This document shows positions 24,948 through 34,016 of a stretch of 64,000 nucleotides of DNA, one piece after another. The notes under the pieces are model-generated. The model ran no database searches. It was given only the letters and a program-made list of their open reading frames with translations, and had not been told where the DNA came from. Every line of letters starts with the position of its first letter. Positions within the stretch are counted from its first letter, which is position 1. The translations under genes were made by a program, and so were the position numbers. This stretch comes from Selenomonas sp963528755 (GTDB taxonomy: Bacteria > Bacillota > Negativicutes > Selenomonadales > Selenomonadaceae): positions 300,959-364,958 of the forward strand of contig NZ_CAURXA010000003.1 in the NCBI RefSeq assembly GCF_963528755.1, given 5' to 3'.

Positions 24948-24980
24948 AATCCCCCCAAGAGGTGACTTGGGGGGATTTTC
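24948..24980 (+). terminator. Intrinsic terminator after glcF
   Basis: AATCCCCCCAAG (24948-24959) pairs perfectly with CTTGGGGGGATT (24966-24977) and is followed by a short T-run. It ends the glcDF operon. Confidence 0.9.
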
Positions 24981-25113
24981 GCGTACATGTTATGGAAGTT
25001 GCTCTTTCATTCCTGCCATGTTCAGTATAGCATACTCATTATATGTGTGCAAGCGATTCAAGATGGCTAAATTTCTCAACCTCGATAAGTTCAACGAGGA
25101 AAAAACTCATCGT

Positions 25114-26406
25114 CTATCCAATCACTTCGATTTTCGGCTCTTTTCCTTCTTCCAAACATTCCTTCGTGATCGTCACGCGGCGCTTTTCTTCGGACTTGGG
25201 AATCTCGAACATCACGTCGAGCATCGTGTCCTCGATGATGCCCTTGAGGCTTCTCGCGCCCGTCTTTCGCTCGATCGCCTTCTTGGCGACGGCGCGGAGG
25301 GCGTCTTCTTCGAAGATCAGCTCGACATTGTCCATCGCGAGCAGCTTTTCATACTGCTTGACGGGCGCATCCTTCGGCTCGGTCAGAATGCGCAGGAGGT
25401 CGTCCTCGGAGAGCGTTTCAAGCGTGCAGATGACGGGCAGACGTCCGATGATCTCAGGAATAATGCCGTACTGCATGAGGTCTTCGGGGCGCACCTTGTG
25501 AATGAGCTCGTCGAAGCGCTTCGCCGCGTCCTTCTCCTTGCCCTCGACTTCCGCGCCGAAGCCGATGCCCGCTGCGTCCTTCTTAAGACGCTTGGCTATG
25601 ACGTCCTCGATGCCAACGAAGGCGCCGCCGACGATGAAGAGGATATTCTTCGTATCAACCTTGATCGTCGGCGCTTCGGGGTGCTTCCTCTGGCCGCGCG
25701 CCGTGAACTCGACGACGGAGCCTTCGAGCATCTTGAGGAGCGCCTGCTGTACGCCCTCGTGCCCGGGATCGGCGGTGATCGAGTTGTTCGCTCCCGACTT
25801 TCGCGCGATCTTGTCAAACTCGTCGAGATAGATGATGCCGTGCTCCGCCTTCTCGATGTCCTTTTCCGCCGCATAGTAGAGGTTGCGAACGGCGACCTCG
25901 ACATCCGCGCCGACGAAGCCCGCTTCCGTAAGGCTCGACGCGTCCGTCACGGCAAACGGAATGTCGAGGAGGCGTGACAGGTGCGACAAAAGTGCCGTCT
26001 TGCCGCAGCCCGAGGGGCCGAGCATGATGACGTTCGACTTCTCGATGTCCGTGCCGTCCTCGTTCATGTAGCCGTACTTCATACGTTTATAGTGGTTGTA
26101 GACGGCTACGGAGAGGATCTTCTTCGCGCGGTCCTGATTGATGATGTACTCGTCGAGGTAAGCCTTGATGATATGCGGCTTGTTCTTCTTCAAAATCTCG
26201 TCGAGCTGGCCAGCAAAATCGAGCTTCTCCTTCTCGACGCTCGCCGCCTCGTGCTCCTCGATGAAATTGTATATGTCCTTGACGCAGTCCTTGCAGATGG
26301 CAAATCCCGTGTTCGGGTCAAAGATCGGCATATCATACTGATCGTGCACCGTGACCTTGCGCTTGCAGAAGCTGCAGGTATGCTTGATCGGTTCTTGTCC
26401 AGGCAT
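25114..26406 (-). CDS. clpX: ClpX-family AAA+ unfoldase
   Basis: A 430-residue ClpX protein. An N-terminal zinc-binding domain (CSFCKRK and CKDC) is followed by Walker A (GPSGCGKTALL), the pore loop GFVGADVE in place of the usual GYVGEDVE, Walker B (IIYLDEFDKIA) and the sensor-2/C-terminal part (ERKTGARSLKGIIEDTML). An IGF tripeptide (AAGIGFGAEV), the ClpP-docking loop, is present. ClpX unfolds tagged proteins for ClpP. Here no clpP, tig or lon gene lies next to it, and several signature positions differ from standard ClpX, so it may be a second paralogue. Its substrates are unknown. Confidence 0.9.
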   Translation of the reverse strand: MPGQEPIKHTCSFCKRKVTVHDQYDMPIFDPNTGFAICKDCVKDIYNFIEEHEAASVEKEKLDFAGQLDEILKKNKPHIIKAYLDEYIINQDRAKKILSVAVYNHYKRMKYGYMNEDGTDIEKSNVIMLGPSGCGKTALLSHLSRLLDIPFAVTDASSLTEAGFVGADVEVAVRNLYYAAEKDIEKAEHGIIYLDEFDKIARKSGANNSITADPGHEGVQQALLKMLEGSVVEFTARGQRKHPEAPTIKVDTKNILFIVGGAFVGIEDVIAKRLKKDAAGIGFGAEVEGKEKDAAKRFDELIHKVRPEDLMQYGIIPEIIGRLPVICTLETLSEDDLLRILTEPKDAPVKQYEKLLAMDNVELIFEEDALRAVAKKAIERKTGARSLKGIIEDTMLDVMFEIPKSEEKRRVTITKECLEEGKEPKIEVIG

Positions 26407-26477
26407 TATGATTCTCCCTTCGTTCGCGTAAAAGGAAACGCGGACAGATTCAGCGCTTCCTAAAAAGTGTCTTCCTC

Positions 26478-26506
26478 ATTATCAACGATATGAAGATTTT
26501 TTTCAA
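26478..26506 (-). promoter_or_regulatory. Promoter of the clpX-like gene
   Basis: On the minus strand TTGAAA (26501-26506) and GATAAT (26478-26483) are separated by 17 bases, about 70 bases before the start codon. Confidence 0.7.
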
Positions 26507-26571
26507 GGGGAATTTTCCCAGCGCAGCACCTACCAAGCAACATCAAGCGAAATGCATCGAGCCGAGGCCTC

Positions 26572-27690
26572 TCAGTGCCAGACCTCTTCGGCAATCTCGC
26601 GGATCAGGCGTAGTTTCTTCCACTGATCGTCCTCCGTCAGGATATTACCCTCTTCCGTCGAAGAGAAACCGCACTGCGGGCTCAGGCAGAGCTGATCGAG
26701 CGGCACGAACTTTGCCGCCTCTTCGATGCGCTTCTTTATGTCGTCCTTGTTCTCAAGATCCGCCGTCTTGGACGTCACGAGGCCGAGCACGACGCGCTGA
26801 TCCTTGATGTGCTTCAAGGGTTCGAAGCCGCCGGCACGGTCGGAATCGTATTCGAGGAAGAAGCCGTCAACATGGCAACCGCCGAAGAGGATTTCGGCGA
26901 CAGGCTCGTAGCCGCCCGAGGAGAACCATGTCGAGCGGAAGTTGCCGCGGCAGATGTGCATCGTGATCGTCATATCCGCAGGCTTCGCTTCCAACACGCG
27001 ATTGATCATCGTCACATAGGCGCGCTCGATCTTATCGAGATCGAAACCGCGTGCCTCGTATGCCTTGCGCTTCTCGGGATCGCAGAACTCGCCCCACGAC
27101 GTATCGTCGAGCTGGAGATAGCGGCATCCTGCCTCGTAGAAGGCGCGAACGGCCTTCTGATAGGCGAGCGCGATGTCTTCAAAGAGACGCGCTTCGTCCT
27201 CATAGAGCTTGATCGGCGCATAGTCCGTCGCACGCACACAGCAGATGAGATGCAGCATGCTCGGCGAAGGGATCGTCATCTTCGCGAGCGTGTCTCCCGC
27301 AAGAGACTGCAGATAGCGGAAGTGCTCGATAAACGGATGATTGCCGAAATCCACCTTGTCCACGATCTTCACCGTCGCCGCCTTCGGCTGTGCGCCCTTG
27401 AACGCCACCGACCAATGCTCTGCTCCGACTTCTTCGATGCCCTCCAAGGCGGCGAGAAAGTCGAGATGCCAATAGCGACGGCGGAATTCGCCGTCCGTCA
27501 CCGCCTTGAGTCCGACTTCCTTCTCCTTCGCCACAAGATCGCGGATCGCCGCATCCTCGGCTTCTTTCAGCTCCTCCGCCGCGATCTTTCCAGCAGCGAA
27601 CGTCTCGCGCTTTTCTTTCAGCGCTTCGGGACGCAGGAAGCTGCCTACGATGTCGTAACGGAACGGCGGCCGATTTTTTGCATTTGCCAT
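26572..27690 (-). CDS. Cobalamin-independent methionine synthase II-like methyltransferase (YxjG/YxjH-like)
   Basis: A 372-residue protein corresponding to the catalytic half of MetE. The N-terminus reads YDIVGSFLRPEALKEKRETF and the zinc ligands are visible: His and Cys in TITMHICRGNF, Glu in FFLEYDSDR and Cys in LSPQCGFSST. Proteins of this short group transfer a methyl group to homocysteine or a related thiol, but the donor is often unknown. The start at 27690 has GGAGGAGG upstream; the in-frame ATG at 27771 lacks one. No S-box, T-box or B12 riboswitch was seen in the leader. It stands alone between clpX and the permease gene. Confidence 0.88.
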   Translation of the reverse strand: MANAKNRPPFRYDIVGSFLRPEALKEKRETFAAGKIAAEELKEAEDAAIRDLVAKEKEVGLKAVTDGEFRRRYWHLDFLAALEGIEEVGAEHWSVAFKGAQPKAATVKIVDKVDFGNHPFIEHFRYLQSLAGDTLAKMTIPSPSMLHLICCVRATDYAPIKLYEDEARLFEDIALAYQKAVRAFYEAGCRYLQLDDTSWGEFCDPEKRKAYEARGFDLDKIERAYVTMINRVLEAKPADMTITMHICRGNFRSTWFSSGGYEPVAEILFGGCHVDGFFLEYDSDRAGGFEPLKHIKDQRVVLGLVTSKTADLENKDDIKKRIEEAAKFVPLDQLCLSPQCGFSSTEEGNILTEDDQWKKLRLIREIAEEVWH

Positions 27691-27860
27691 GCTGATTCCT
27701 CCTCCAAACAATGCGTATATCCGCATCTTTTCTATAAGGTATTTCTGATATTCCAGTGACAGTGCCATCATAATACCTTTACGCTATAAAATCAATAGAA
27801 TTTACAAGGAATTTCCGAGAAGGAATTTTTCAAAGGAACAGACGGCTTGACGAAGATTCC

Positions 27861-29273
27861 TTATTGCTTCCCTGCCCTTGCCGCTTCCTCCGCCGCGCGG
27901 CGGCCGATAACGCTGTGGGCGCGGCTGTAGCCGAAGTAGACACAAAGACCGAAGAGAATCCAGAAGCCAAAACGATGCCAAGTGGCGAGCGGCAGATTCG
28001 CCATGAGGTAGCCGCACGAAAGGACGGCGAGCGGCGCGATGAGCCAGACGGCGGGGCATTTGAAATTGCGCTTGAGGTCAGGCTCGGTCTTTCGGAGCAC
28101 CATGACGCCGATGGAGGCAATGAGGAAGGCGGAGAGCGTACCGATGTTCGCCATCTCTGCGATCATGCCGATGGGGAAGACGCCCGCAATGACGGAGACG
28201 AAGATCGCGCCGAGGATCGTCACGCGGTACGGCGTATGAAAACGGCGGTGGATCTTGCAGACGTTCGCAGGTACCATGCCGTCGCGGCTCATCGCGAAGA
28301 AGATGCGCGACTGGCCGTAAAGGAGCACGAGCAGCACCGTCGTGATGCCGCAGATCGCGCCGACGGCTACAATGGCGGAGCCGACGTTGTAGCCGATGTG
28401 GCGCAGCGCGAAGGCGACAGGCTCCGCCGTGTCGAGCATCGAATACGGCACGACGCCCGTGAGAACGGCGGCGACGACGGCATAGAGCAACGTACAGATA
28501 AAGAGCGAGCCAATGATGCCGATGGGTAGATCCCTTGCGGCGTTGCGGCACTCTTCTGCCGTCGTCGCGACGGCATCGAAACCGATGTAGGCGAAGAAGA
28601 CGATGGCCGCACCCGAGACAACGCCGCTGTAGCCAAACGGCAAAAACGGCTCCCAATTCGTCGCATCGACATGCGGTGCAGCGAGTACGAGGAAGAGGAA
28701 GATCGCAGCGAGCTTGACGAAGACAAGGATGCGGTTGAGCTTGACACTCTCCTTCGTACCGCGCACGAGGAGGAACGACAAAAAGAGCGTGATGAGGACG
28801 GCGGGCAGATTGAAGATGCCGCCTTCTTCGGGTGCGACGACCAACTCATGCGGCAGCACGAGTCCCGCCGAGGCGAAGAGTCCAACGACGTAGCCCGACC
28901 AGCCGACAGCGACGGCGCTCGACGTCACCGTGTATTCGAGGATGAGATTCCAGCCGACGATGAAGGCGATAAACTCACCTAAGGACGCATACGCGTAGGT
29001 GTAAGCGCTGCCCGAGGCGGGCACGATGGAAGCAAACTCCGCATAGGCAAGCCCCGCAAGCGCACACGTGAGACCTGAGAGGATGAACGAGAGAGGCACC
29101 GCAGGCCCTGCGTACTTGGCGGCAGCGACGCCCGTGAGCACGAAGATGCCCGTGCCGATAACAGCGCCAATACCGAGCATCAGGAGGTCGACGGCGGCAA
29201 GATTCTTGAGCATACCCGAGGCCGCAGCTGCAGCCTGCAGCTCGTCGATGCTTTTCCTGCGAAAGAGATCCAT
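27861..29273 (-). CDS. APC-family amino acid permease
   Basis: A 470-residue inner-membrane transporter with about 12 helices. The N-terminal cytoplasmic lead (MDLFRRKSIDELQAAA) precedes GIGAVIGTGIFVLTGVAA, the first-helix signature of the APC superfamily, and GLTCALAGLAYAEFASIVP follows in the next helices. This belongs to the cationic amino acid transporter-like (YfnA/CAT) branch. The substrate cannot be read from the sequence. A single gene with no linked metabolic partner. The antisense frames that run through this gene are shadows of its GC-rich third positions. Confidence 0.92.
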   Translation of the reverse strand: MDLFRRKSIDELQAAAAASGMLKNLAAVDLLMLGIGAVIGTGIFVLTGVAAAKYAGPAVPLSFILSGLTCALAGLAYAEFASIVPASGSAYTYAYASLGEFIAFIVGWNLILEYTVTSSAVAVGWSGYVVGLFASAGLVLPHELVVAPEEGGIFNLPAVLITLFLSFLLVRGTKESVKLNRILVFVKLAAIFLFLVLAAPHVDATNWEPFLPFGYSGVVSGAAIVFFAYIGFDAVATTAEECRNAARDLPIGIIGSLFICTLLYAVVAAVLTGVVPYSMLDTAEPVAFALRHIGYNVGSAIVAVGAICGITTVLLVLLYGQSRIFFAMSRDGMVPANVCKIHRRFHTPYRVTILGAIFVSVIAGVFPIGMIAEMANIGTLSAFLIASIGVMVLRKTEPDLKRNFKCPAVWLIAPLAVLSCGYLMANLPLATWHRFGFWILFGLCVYFGYSRAHSVIGRRAAEEAARAGKQ

Positions 29274-29396
29274 GATATTTTTCTTCCCTTACAAAGAATT
29301 TGAGCACTGAAAAATTTATCTGCAGCACCCAGAAGTAGTACGGAAGATATTATACAGCGAAAAACGTTCGCTGTCACGAAAACTGGACAACAAAAA

Positions 29397-29421
29397 CTCC
29401 CCAGACAATCAAACTGGGGAG
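29397..29421 (-). terminator. Intrinsic terminator after the FIST-GGDEF gene
   Basis: CTCCCCAG (29397-29404) pairs with CTGGGGAG (29414-29421); on the minus strand it is followed by five T residues. It ends leftward transcription of the diguanylate cyclase gene. Confidence 0.88.
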
Positions 29422-29456
29422 CCATATATCAGATATGATGTCGATTGCGATGGATT

Positions 29457-31226
29457 TCAGCGAAAGGTGACCTTGTTCTTGCCCGCCGTTCGCTTCGATT
29501 CGTAGAGAGCCGCGTCGGCGCGCTGAAAGATGCTTTCCGGCGTGTCGTGCACACGTGGGAGCGTCACGCCAATGCTCAAGCCGACCGATCTTTTATCGGG
29601 CATTAGGAGAGAGAGAGAAGATGCACCGCGATGGATTCGCTCGACCACACGCTCAGCTGCCGCACGGTCGGCATGCGTCAGTATGACGAAGAACTCGTCT
29701 CCGCCCCAGCGCGACACGATGTCCACGCTGCGCACCGATGAGCGTAGGATGTCGGCGAGCGCCACGAGCGCCTCGTCGCCCATGGCATGACCAAAGGTAT
29801 CATTGATGCCCTTGAAATCGTCCATGTCGAGCATCATGACGGCAAACGGAATATCTGAGGCGAGCGCATCGTGCAGGATGTCCTTGAAAGAGCGCTCCAT
29901 AGCCCGGCGGTTCATCAGGCCTGTGAGCGCATCGCGCTCGGCGAGGACGACGAGCTTGCTGTGCGCCGACTCCCACTCTTTCGTCATGGCGTCAACGAAA
30001 TGTACGAGGTGGGCGATGATCGAAGTCTGCTCGCCGAACTGCGGCGACACGGGCTTGTAGATCAATGTTTCTTTCGGCTCGCCCTCACGGAAGCCGATGC
30101 TGACCATCATGATATTCGTCTTCATGAACTTTCCCCTGCTGCGGAAAAACTCCGCGTAGGAATAGAATCCATGCGTGGGCACGGCACGTGAGATAGCAGC
30201 ATATTCGTAAACATTATTCTTCTGCAGCATGATGTAATGCCCCATGCAGTTGACCATGAAGACGGCTTCGGGCGAGAATTCGCAAAGCTCCGCATGCATC
30301 CTCTGCGCTTCGCTGATGATGGCGATGGGATCGCCCGAAGCGATGCGCAGACGTTCTCCCTCTCGGAGGTCGGCGCTGACATATACGCAACCGTCAGCAC
30401 GAATGTCCATGAGAAGACGCGCGATCGTCGCGCCGTTTCGCTTCAGGCACATGGGGAAGGTCTCTACGCTCGCAAGCGATTCCCAGCAATGGCGTATGCC
30501 GAGATAATGGGAGAAGAATTCACTCGCGGGCTTTTCATCGAGTTCGACGATCGTACGATCGTCTGCCATGCGCGTGATCTGTACTTCGGGTCCAAAGGGC
30601 TTCCAGCCGAACGAAGTCAGCACCTTGGCGTGAAGCTCCTCGCCGACAAAGACGACGGCAAGAAAGCCGCGCGACAGTCTGTGTCCCGCAAGATCGATGA
30701 TAACGCGTCTCTCGTCGGTCTGATCGGAAAGAAGCCCACCGAAGAGCACGATCTCCTCATCCACATCCGAAAGGGCGTCCAGAAGATTCATGATGCCCGG
30801 CACCTGCGCCGCGAAGAACAGACCGACAGCCTTCGTCGCCCTTTCCTGCGAGATCGTCTGAACAAGTCCCTGCGCCGCAGCCGATATGTCGGACTGCTCA
30901 TCGAACGCCAAGGGAATGACACGTGAAGAGGAAAAAAAGGTAAAAGTAACGGCAGCGCTCGCCGCATCAGGCAAATCGTCCTCTCCGCTCCACATCTTGC
31001 CGTTGGCAAAGCCGCATTCCGCCGCAAGCCCCACGACTTTCGCCTGTGGGAAAATTCTCCTTGTTGCTCGTTCAAAGTTCTCCATCGTATGAACGGAAAG
31101 CTCCGAGGCGAAAAGCGTCACGAGAAGATCGGAAATGTGCGCCATGGAGGCGACAGCATCCTTTGCCTCCTGCAAACACAGAGCAAGATCCTCTTCCTTA
31201 TACAGCAAGAAGGAGAACTGCTTCAA
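29457..31226 (-). CDS. FIST-domain sensor with GGDEF diguanylate cyclase domain
   Basis: A 589-residue cytoplasmic signalling protein. Residues about 20-215 match a FIST N domain and about 230-380 a FIST C domain, sensory modules thought to bind small ligands such as amino acids. The C-terminal GGDEF domain (from about residue 420) has VLAERDALTGLMNRRAME, an intact active-site motif RWGGDEFFVIL and, five residues before it, RSVD, the product-inhibition I-site. It should make cyclic di-GMP in response to a ligand. No membrane segment is seen. The start is TTG 31226, with AAAGGAATG upstream. It stands alone, so its target is unknown. Confidence 0.9.
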   Translation of the reverse strand: MKQFSFLLYKEEDLALCLQEAKDAVASMAHISDLLVTLFASELSVHTMENFERATRRIFPQAKVVGLAAECGFANGKMWSGEDDLPDAASAAVTFTFFSSSRVIPLAFDEQSDISAAAQGLVQTISQERATKAVGLFFAAQVPGIMNLLDALSDVDEEIVLFGGLLSDQTDERRVIIDLAGHRLSRGFLAVVFVGEELHAKVLTSFGWKPFGPEVQITRMADDRTIVELDEKPASEFFSHYLGIRHCWESLASVETFPMCLKRNGATIARLLMDIRADGCVYVSADLREGERLRIASGDPIAIISEAQRMHAELCEFSPEAVFMVNCMGHYIMLQKNNVYEYAAISRAVPTHGFYSYAEFFRSRGKFMKTNIMMVSIGFREGEPKETLIYKPVSPQFGEQTSIIAHLVHFVDAMTKEWESAHSKLVVLAERDALTGLMNRRAMERSFKDILHDALASDIPFAVMMLDMDDFKGINDTFGHAMGDEALVALADILRSSVRSVDIVSRWGGDEFFVILTHADRAAAERVVERIHRGASSLSLLMPDKRSVGLSIGVTLPRVHDTPESIFQRADAALYESKRTAGKNKVTFR

Positions 31227-31478
31227 GGCGTATCATTCCTTTCTTTTCGATAAAAATTTCGATAAAAGTCAAAGAGCACTTTATTCCAAAAATCACAGAT
31301 GCTGTATAGATTAAGCAGATTTGCGATACAAAGCCACACGAGTATCATATAATTCCATAGACCTATTGTCAAGTACGCACGGGAGAAACTGCACAATTTT
31401 TTGTGCAAATGAAGTGGATTCCGTGTATAATAGAGAAACGAATCAAGAAAAGTGACCTTGCAAAAAGGAGTCAAAAGT

Positions 31479-32192
31479 GTGAGGATTGTCCGCTATGCAA
31501 TCTTGTTCTGCGTGCTCGTCGCTCTCTTTACGGGTGCGATGCTCTATTACAGCAGCACGCACCGCGATGAAACGCAGTCGGTGCTCGCTCTTCTCGAAGA
31601 GGAAACTCTTTCGCCTGAAGAAGCTGCGCAGGAGGCGGCACAGCGCGAAGAGCGTGAGGCAGAACGTCTTGCTGAAGAGACGCGAAGAAAAGAGCGTGAG
31701 GCTCGCATCGAAAAGCTCAAGGAGGGCATGGAACGCGTGGACTCGGGATCCTATACATGGTACAGGTATCCAGAGGAAAAGAAGCTTTCGGGAGGTCTCT
31801 ACGTCCAGCCGCTCCTCGGACACAGTCGGGACTCGACGTTTCGCTGCAACATCCTTTACTACTATTCGATGCACGAAAACAGCATGCGCGGCTGGATCTT
31901 CGGCGACCACTTCGCCATCGAGGCGGACGGCGAGCGACGCACTTGGAAGATCGAGGAAAAGAAGCGACACGACCATCTCGACAAGGACGTCGAGTTTCTG
32001 ACGGAACGCTCCCAGATCGCTTTGGGTGAAGAGGGAGCTTCTATCCTTCGCCGCGCGTCAAATGCCCGCACAGCGCGTTTCGTTTACTGGTCGACGGCAG
32101 AAGGAAAATCCATCAGTCATACGCTGACAAGCGAGGAGAAGCGACGCCTCAGGAACATGATCGCCCTATACGATTTGTGGCAAGAACCTTAA
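31479..32192 (+). CDS. Membrane-anchored protein with acidic/basic coiled coil, unknown function
   Basis: A 237-residue protein with one N-terminal membrane helix (VRYAILFCVLVALFTGAMLYY) followed by a highly charged Glu/Arg-rich segment (about residues 35-85) that should form a coiled coil, then a globular part (SGSYTWYRYPEEKKLSGGLY, MRGWIFGDHFAIEADGERRT). It probably faces the periplasm. The start is GTG 31479, since AAAGGAG lies about 8 nt upstream; earlier in-frame codons lack a site. I do not recognise a family. It may be a lineage-specific envelope protein. Confidence 0.72.
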   Translation: MRIVRYAILFCVLVALFTGAMLYYSSTHRDETQSVLALLEEETLSPEEAAQEAAQREEREAERLAEETRRKEREARIEKLKEGMERVDSGSYTWYRYPEEKKLSGGLYVQPLLGHSRDSTFRCNILYYYSMHENSMRGWIFGDHFAIEADGERRTWKIEEKKRHDHLDKDVEFLTERSQIALGEEGASILRRASNARTARFVYWSTAEGKSISHTLTSEEKRRLRNMIALYDLWQEP

Positions 32193-32280
32193 TCTTTATG
32201 GTATACTATAGATATATAAATACTATATGAGTATCTTTGGAAGACTCCATCCATCCGGTCTTTTTTGGGAGGAATGCAGC

Positions 32281-33072
32281 ATGAAGGACATCCGAAAGGT
32301 TCTGACGATCGCAGGCTCGGATCCGAGCGGCGGCGCAGGCATACAGGCGGACATCAAGACCATCACGGCGCATAAGATGTACGCGATGAACATCTCGACG
32401 GCGCTAACCGTGCAAAATACGATGGGAATTCGCGATACCTTCGTCATTCCTCCGGACTTCATCGCGGAGCAGATCGACGCCATCTACGATGACATCCGTC
32501 CCGACGCCGTCAAGATCGGCATGGTGGCAAACGACACGATCGTACATACGATCGCCGAGAAACTGCGGGAAAAGGACGCGAAAAACATCGTGCTCGATCC
32601 CGTCATCGCCTCGACGAGCGGCTGCGATCTGATCACGAGCGACACGCTCTTCGCGATGGTCGACGAACTTCTGCCGCTCGTCGACATCGTCACGCCAAAT
32701 TTGCCCGAGACTGCAGCCATCACCGGCGTCGCTATCACCGACGAAGATTCCATGCTCAAAGCCGCCAAAGTCCTGACCGAGAGGTTTCCGATCGCCGTGC
32801 TCATCAAGGGCGGCCACCTCGTAGAGAGCGCCGACGATCTGCTCTACGCGGATGGCAAGGCGCGTTGGTACAAGCAGGCACGCATCGACAACAAGAATAC
32901 GCATGGCACGGGCTGTGCGCTCTCGACGGCAATCGCCTGCGGCCTTGCAGCAGGAAAGCCGCTGACCATCGCCGTAGAGGACGCCAAGGCGTATATCACG
33001 GGCGCCATCCGCGCAGGGCTCGATATCGGCAAGGGGCGCGGCCCTTTGCTTCACATGTGGGAGTATATGTAA
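32281..33072 (+). CDS. thiD: Hydroxymethylpyrimidine/phosphomethylpyrimidine kinase
   Basis: A 263-residue ribokinase-fold enzyme that phosphorylates hydroxymethylpyrimidine and its phosphate in thiamine synthesis. Motifs: VLTIAGSDPSGGAGIQADIK at the N-terminus, DPVIASTSG and TPNLPETAAITG in the middle, and the anion-hole/catalytic segment NTHGTGCALSTAIACGLAAG. The start at 32281 has GGGAGGAA upstream. The family also includes pyridoxal kinases (PdxK), but the QNTMGI and GSDPSGGAGIQAD pattern fits ThiD best. No other thiamine genes are in view and no TPP riboswitch was found in the short leader. Confidence 0.92.
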   Translation: MKDIRKVLTIAGSDPSGGAGIQADIKTITAHKMYAMNISTALTVQNTMGIRDTFVIPPDFIAEQIDAIYDDIRPDAVKIGMVANDTIVHTIAEKLREKDAKNIVLDPVIASTSGCDLITSDTLFAMVDELLPLVDIVTPNLPETAAITGVAITDEDSMLKAAKVLTERFPIAVLIKGGHLVESADDLLYADGKARWYKQARIDNKNTHGTGCALSTAIACGLAAGKPLTIAVEDAKAYITGAIRAGLDIGKGRGPLLHMWEYM

Positions 33073-33113
33073 AGAAGCGCTGAATCTTTTCATTCTTCCG
33101 AAAGGAGACGTTT

Positions 33114-33953
33114 ATGGCAGAGCCAAGGGTCGGGCACATCCATTTTCTCAATATCCTGCCGCTCACCTGGAGCTTCGCGCACGGCGGAAATCGAGGCCTG
33201 CACCTCGTGCCGGGCGTGCCAGCGGAGCTGAACCGCGAACTTCTGGCGGGCAGACTCGATGTGAGCGGTATATCATCCATCATCTACGCACAGGGCGACG
33301 AAAGCCTTGTCATCCTGCCCGACATCTGCGTGCGCACGGACAAGGAGGTCACGAGCATCCTCCTCGTGACAAAAAAGCCCCTTGAGGAAATCAGGAACGA
33401 CCGCATCATCCTCACGGCGAAATCGGCGACGAGCCACTGCCTCTTGAAGATCATCCTCAAGGAAGGATACGACGCAAGCCCCAATTACTATGTGCGCCAC
33501 ATCGTGCCGCAGAATCCTGTGCCTGACGATGCGGCAGGCTCGCTCTTCATCGGCGACGATGCGCTCTGGCTCTATCACCACCGCCGCGAGGACCTCCACT
33601 ACTACGATCTCGGCGCTGAGTGGCACAAGCTCACGGGACTCGGCATGGTCTATTCTCTTTGGACAGCGAACCGCACCTTCGCGAAGGAATCACCCGAAAA
33701 GCTGCAGCTCGTCTACGAGCGTCTCGTCCGAGGCATGGCGGAAGGAGTCTCCAACAAGTACGCGACAATCGAATCCGTGCGTGAAGAAAAGGACTTCACC
33801 TTCCAGCAGCTTGAAGAATACCTGCAGGTCATCCGCTGGGATTTGAAAGACGAGCATCTCAAAGGTCTGGAACTGTTCTATCGGAAAGCGCATGAATGGA
33901 ACCTCATCAACCATGTGCCAAAGCTCTGCTTCGCCGATGTAAAAAGAATATAA
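33114..33953 (+). CDS. mqnA: MqnA-family chorismate dehydratase
   Basis: A 279-residue periplasmic-binding-fold protein without a signal peptide, typical of MqnA, which makes 3-enolpyruvyl-benzoate from chorismate in the futalosine route to menaquinone. Motifs: VGHIHFLNILPLTWSF, GRLDVSGISSIIYAQ, LTAKSATSHCLLKI and FIGDDALWLYHHR (family: IGDxAL). No other mqn gene lies in the window. The gene directly follows thiD and both may be co-transcribed (42-base gap with a ribosome-binding site). Confidence 0.88.
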   Translation: MAEPRVGHIHFLNILPLTWSFAHGGNRGLHLVPGVPAELNRELLAGRLDVSGISSIIYAQGDESLVILPDICVRTDKEVTSILLVTKKPLEEIRNDRIILTAKSATSHCLLKIILKEGYDASPNYYVRHIVPQNPVPDDAAGSLFIGDDALWLYHHRREDLHYYDLGAEWHKLTGLGMVYSLWTANRTFAKESPEKLQLVYERLVRGMAEGVSNKYATIESVREEKDFTFQQLEEYLQVIRWDLKDEHLKGLELFYRKAHEWNLINHVPKLCFADVKRI

Positions 33954-33973
33954 ATCATATACATAGGAAAAGG

Positions 33974-34015
33974 CTGTGCATAAGTCGATGGCTTCGACTT
34001 ATGCACAGTCTTTTT
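33974..34015. terminator. Bidirectional intrinsic terminator between mqnA and the MFS gene
   Basis: A perfect 15-base inverted repeat (CTGTGCATAAGTCGA at 33974-33988 with its complement at 33994-34008) flanked by A-rich and T-rich runs. It serves both converging genes and reaches the stop codon of the MFS gene. Confidence 0.9.
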
Positions 34016-34016
34016 C

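Noticed and set aside
27691..27860. S-box, T-box or B12 riboswitch before the methionine synthase-like gene
   Set aside because: The leader is short and AT-rich with none of the conserved boxes.
31237..31270. Direct repeat of TTCGATAAAA upstream of the FIST-GGDEF gene
   Set aside because: Only two short AT-rich copies next to each other; too weak to call an operator.
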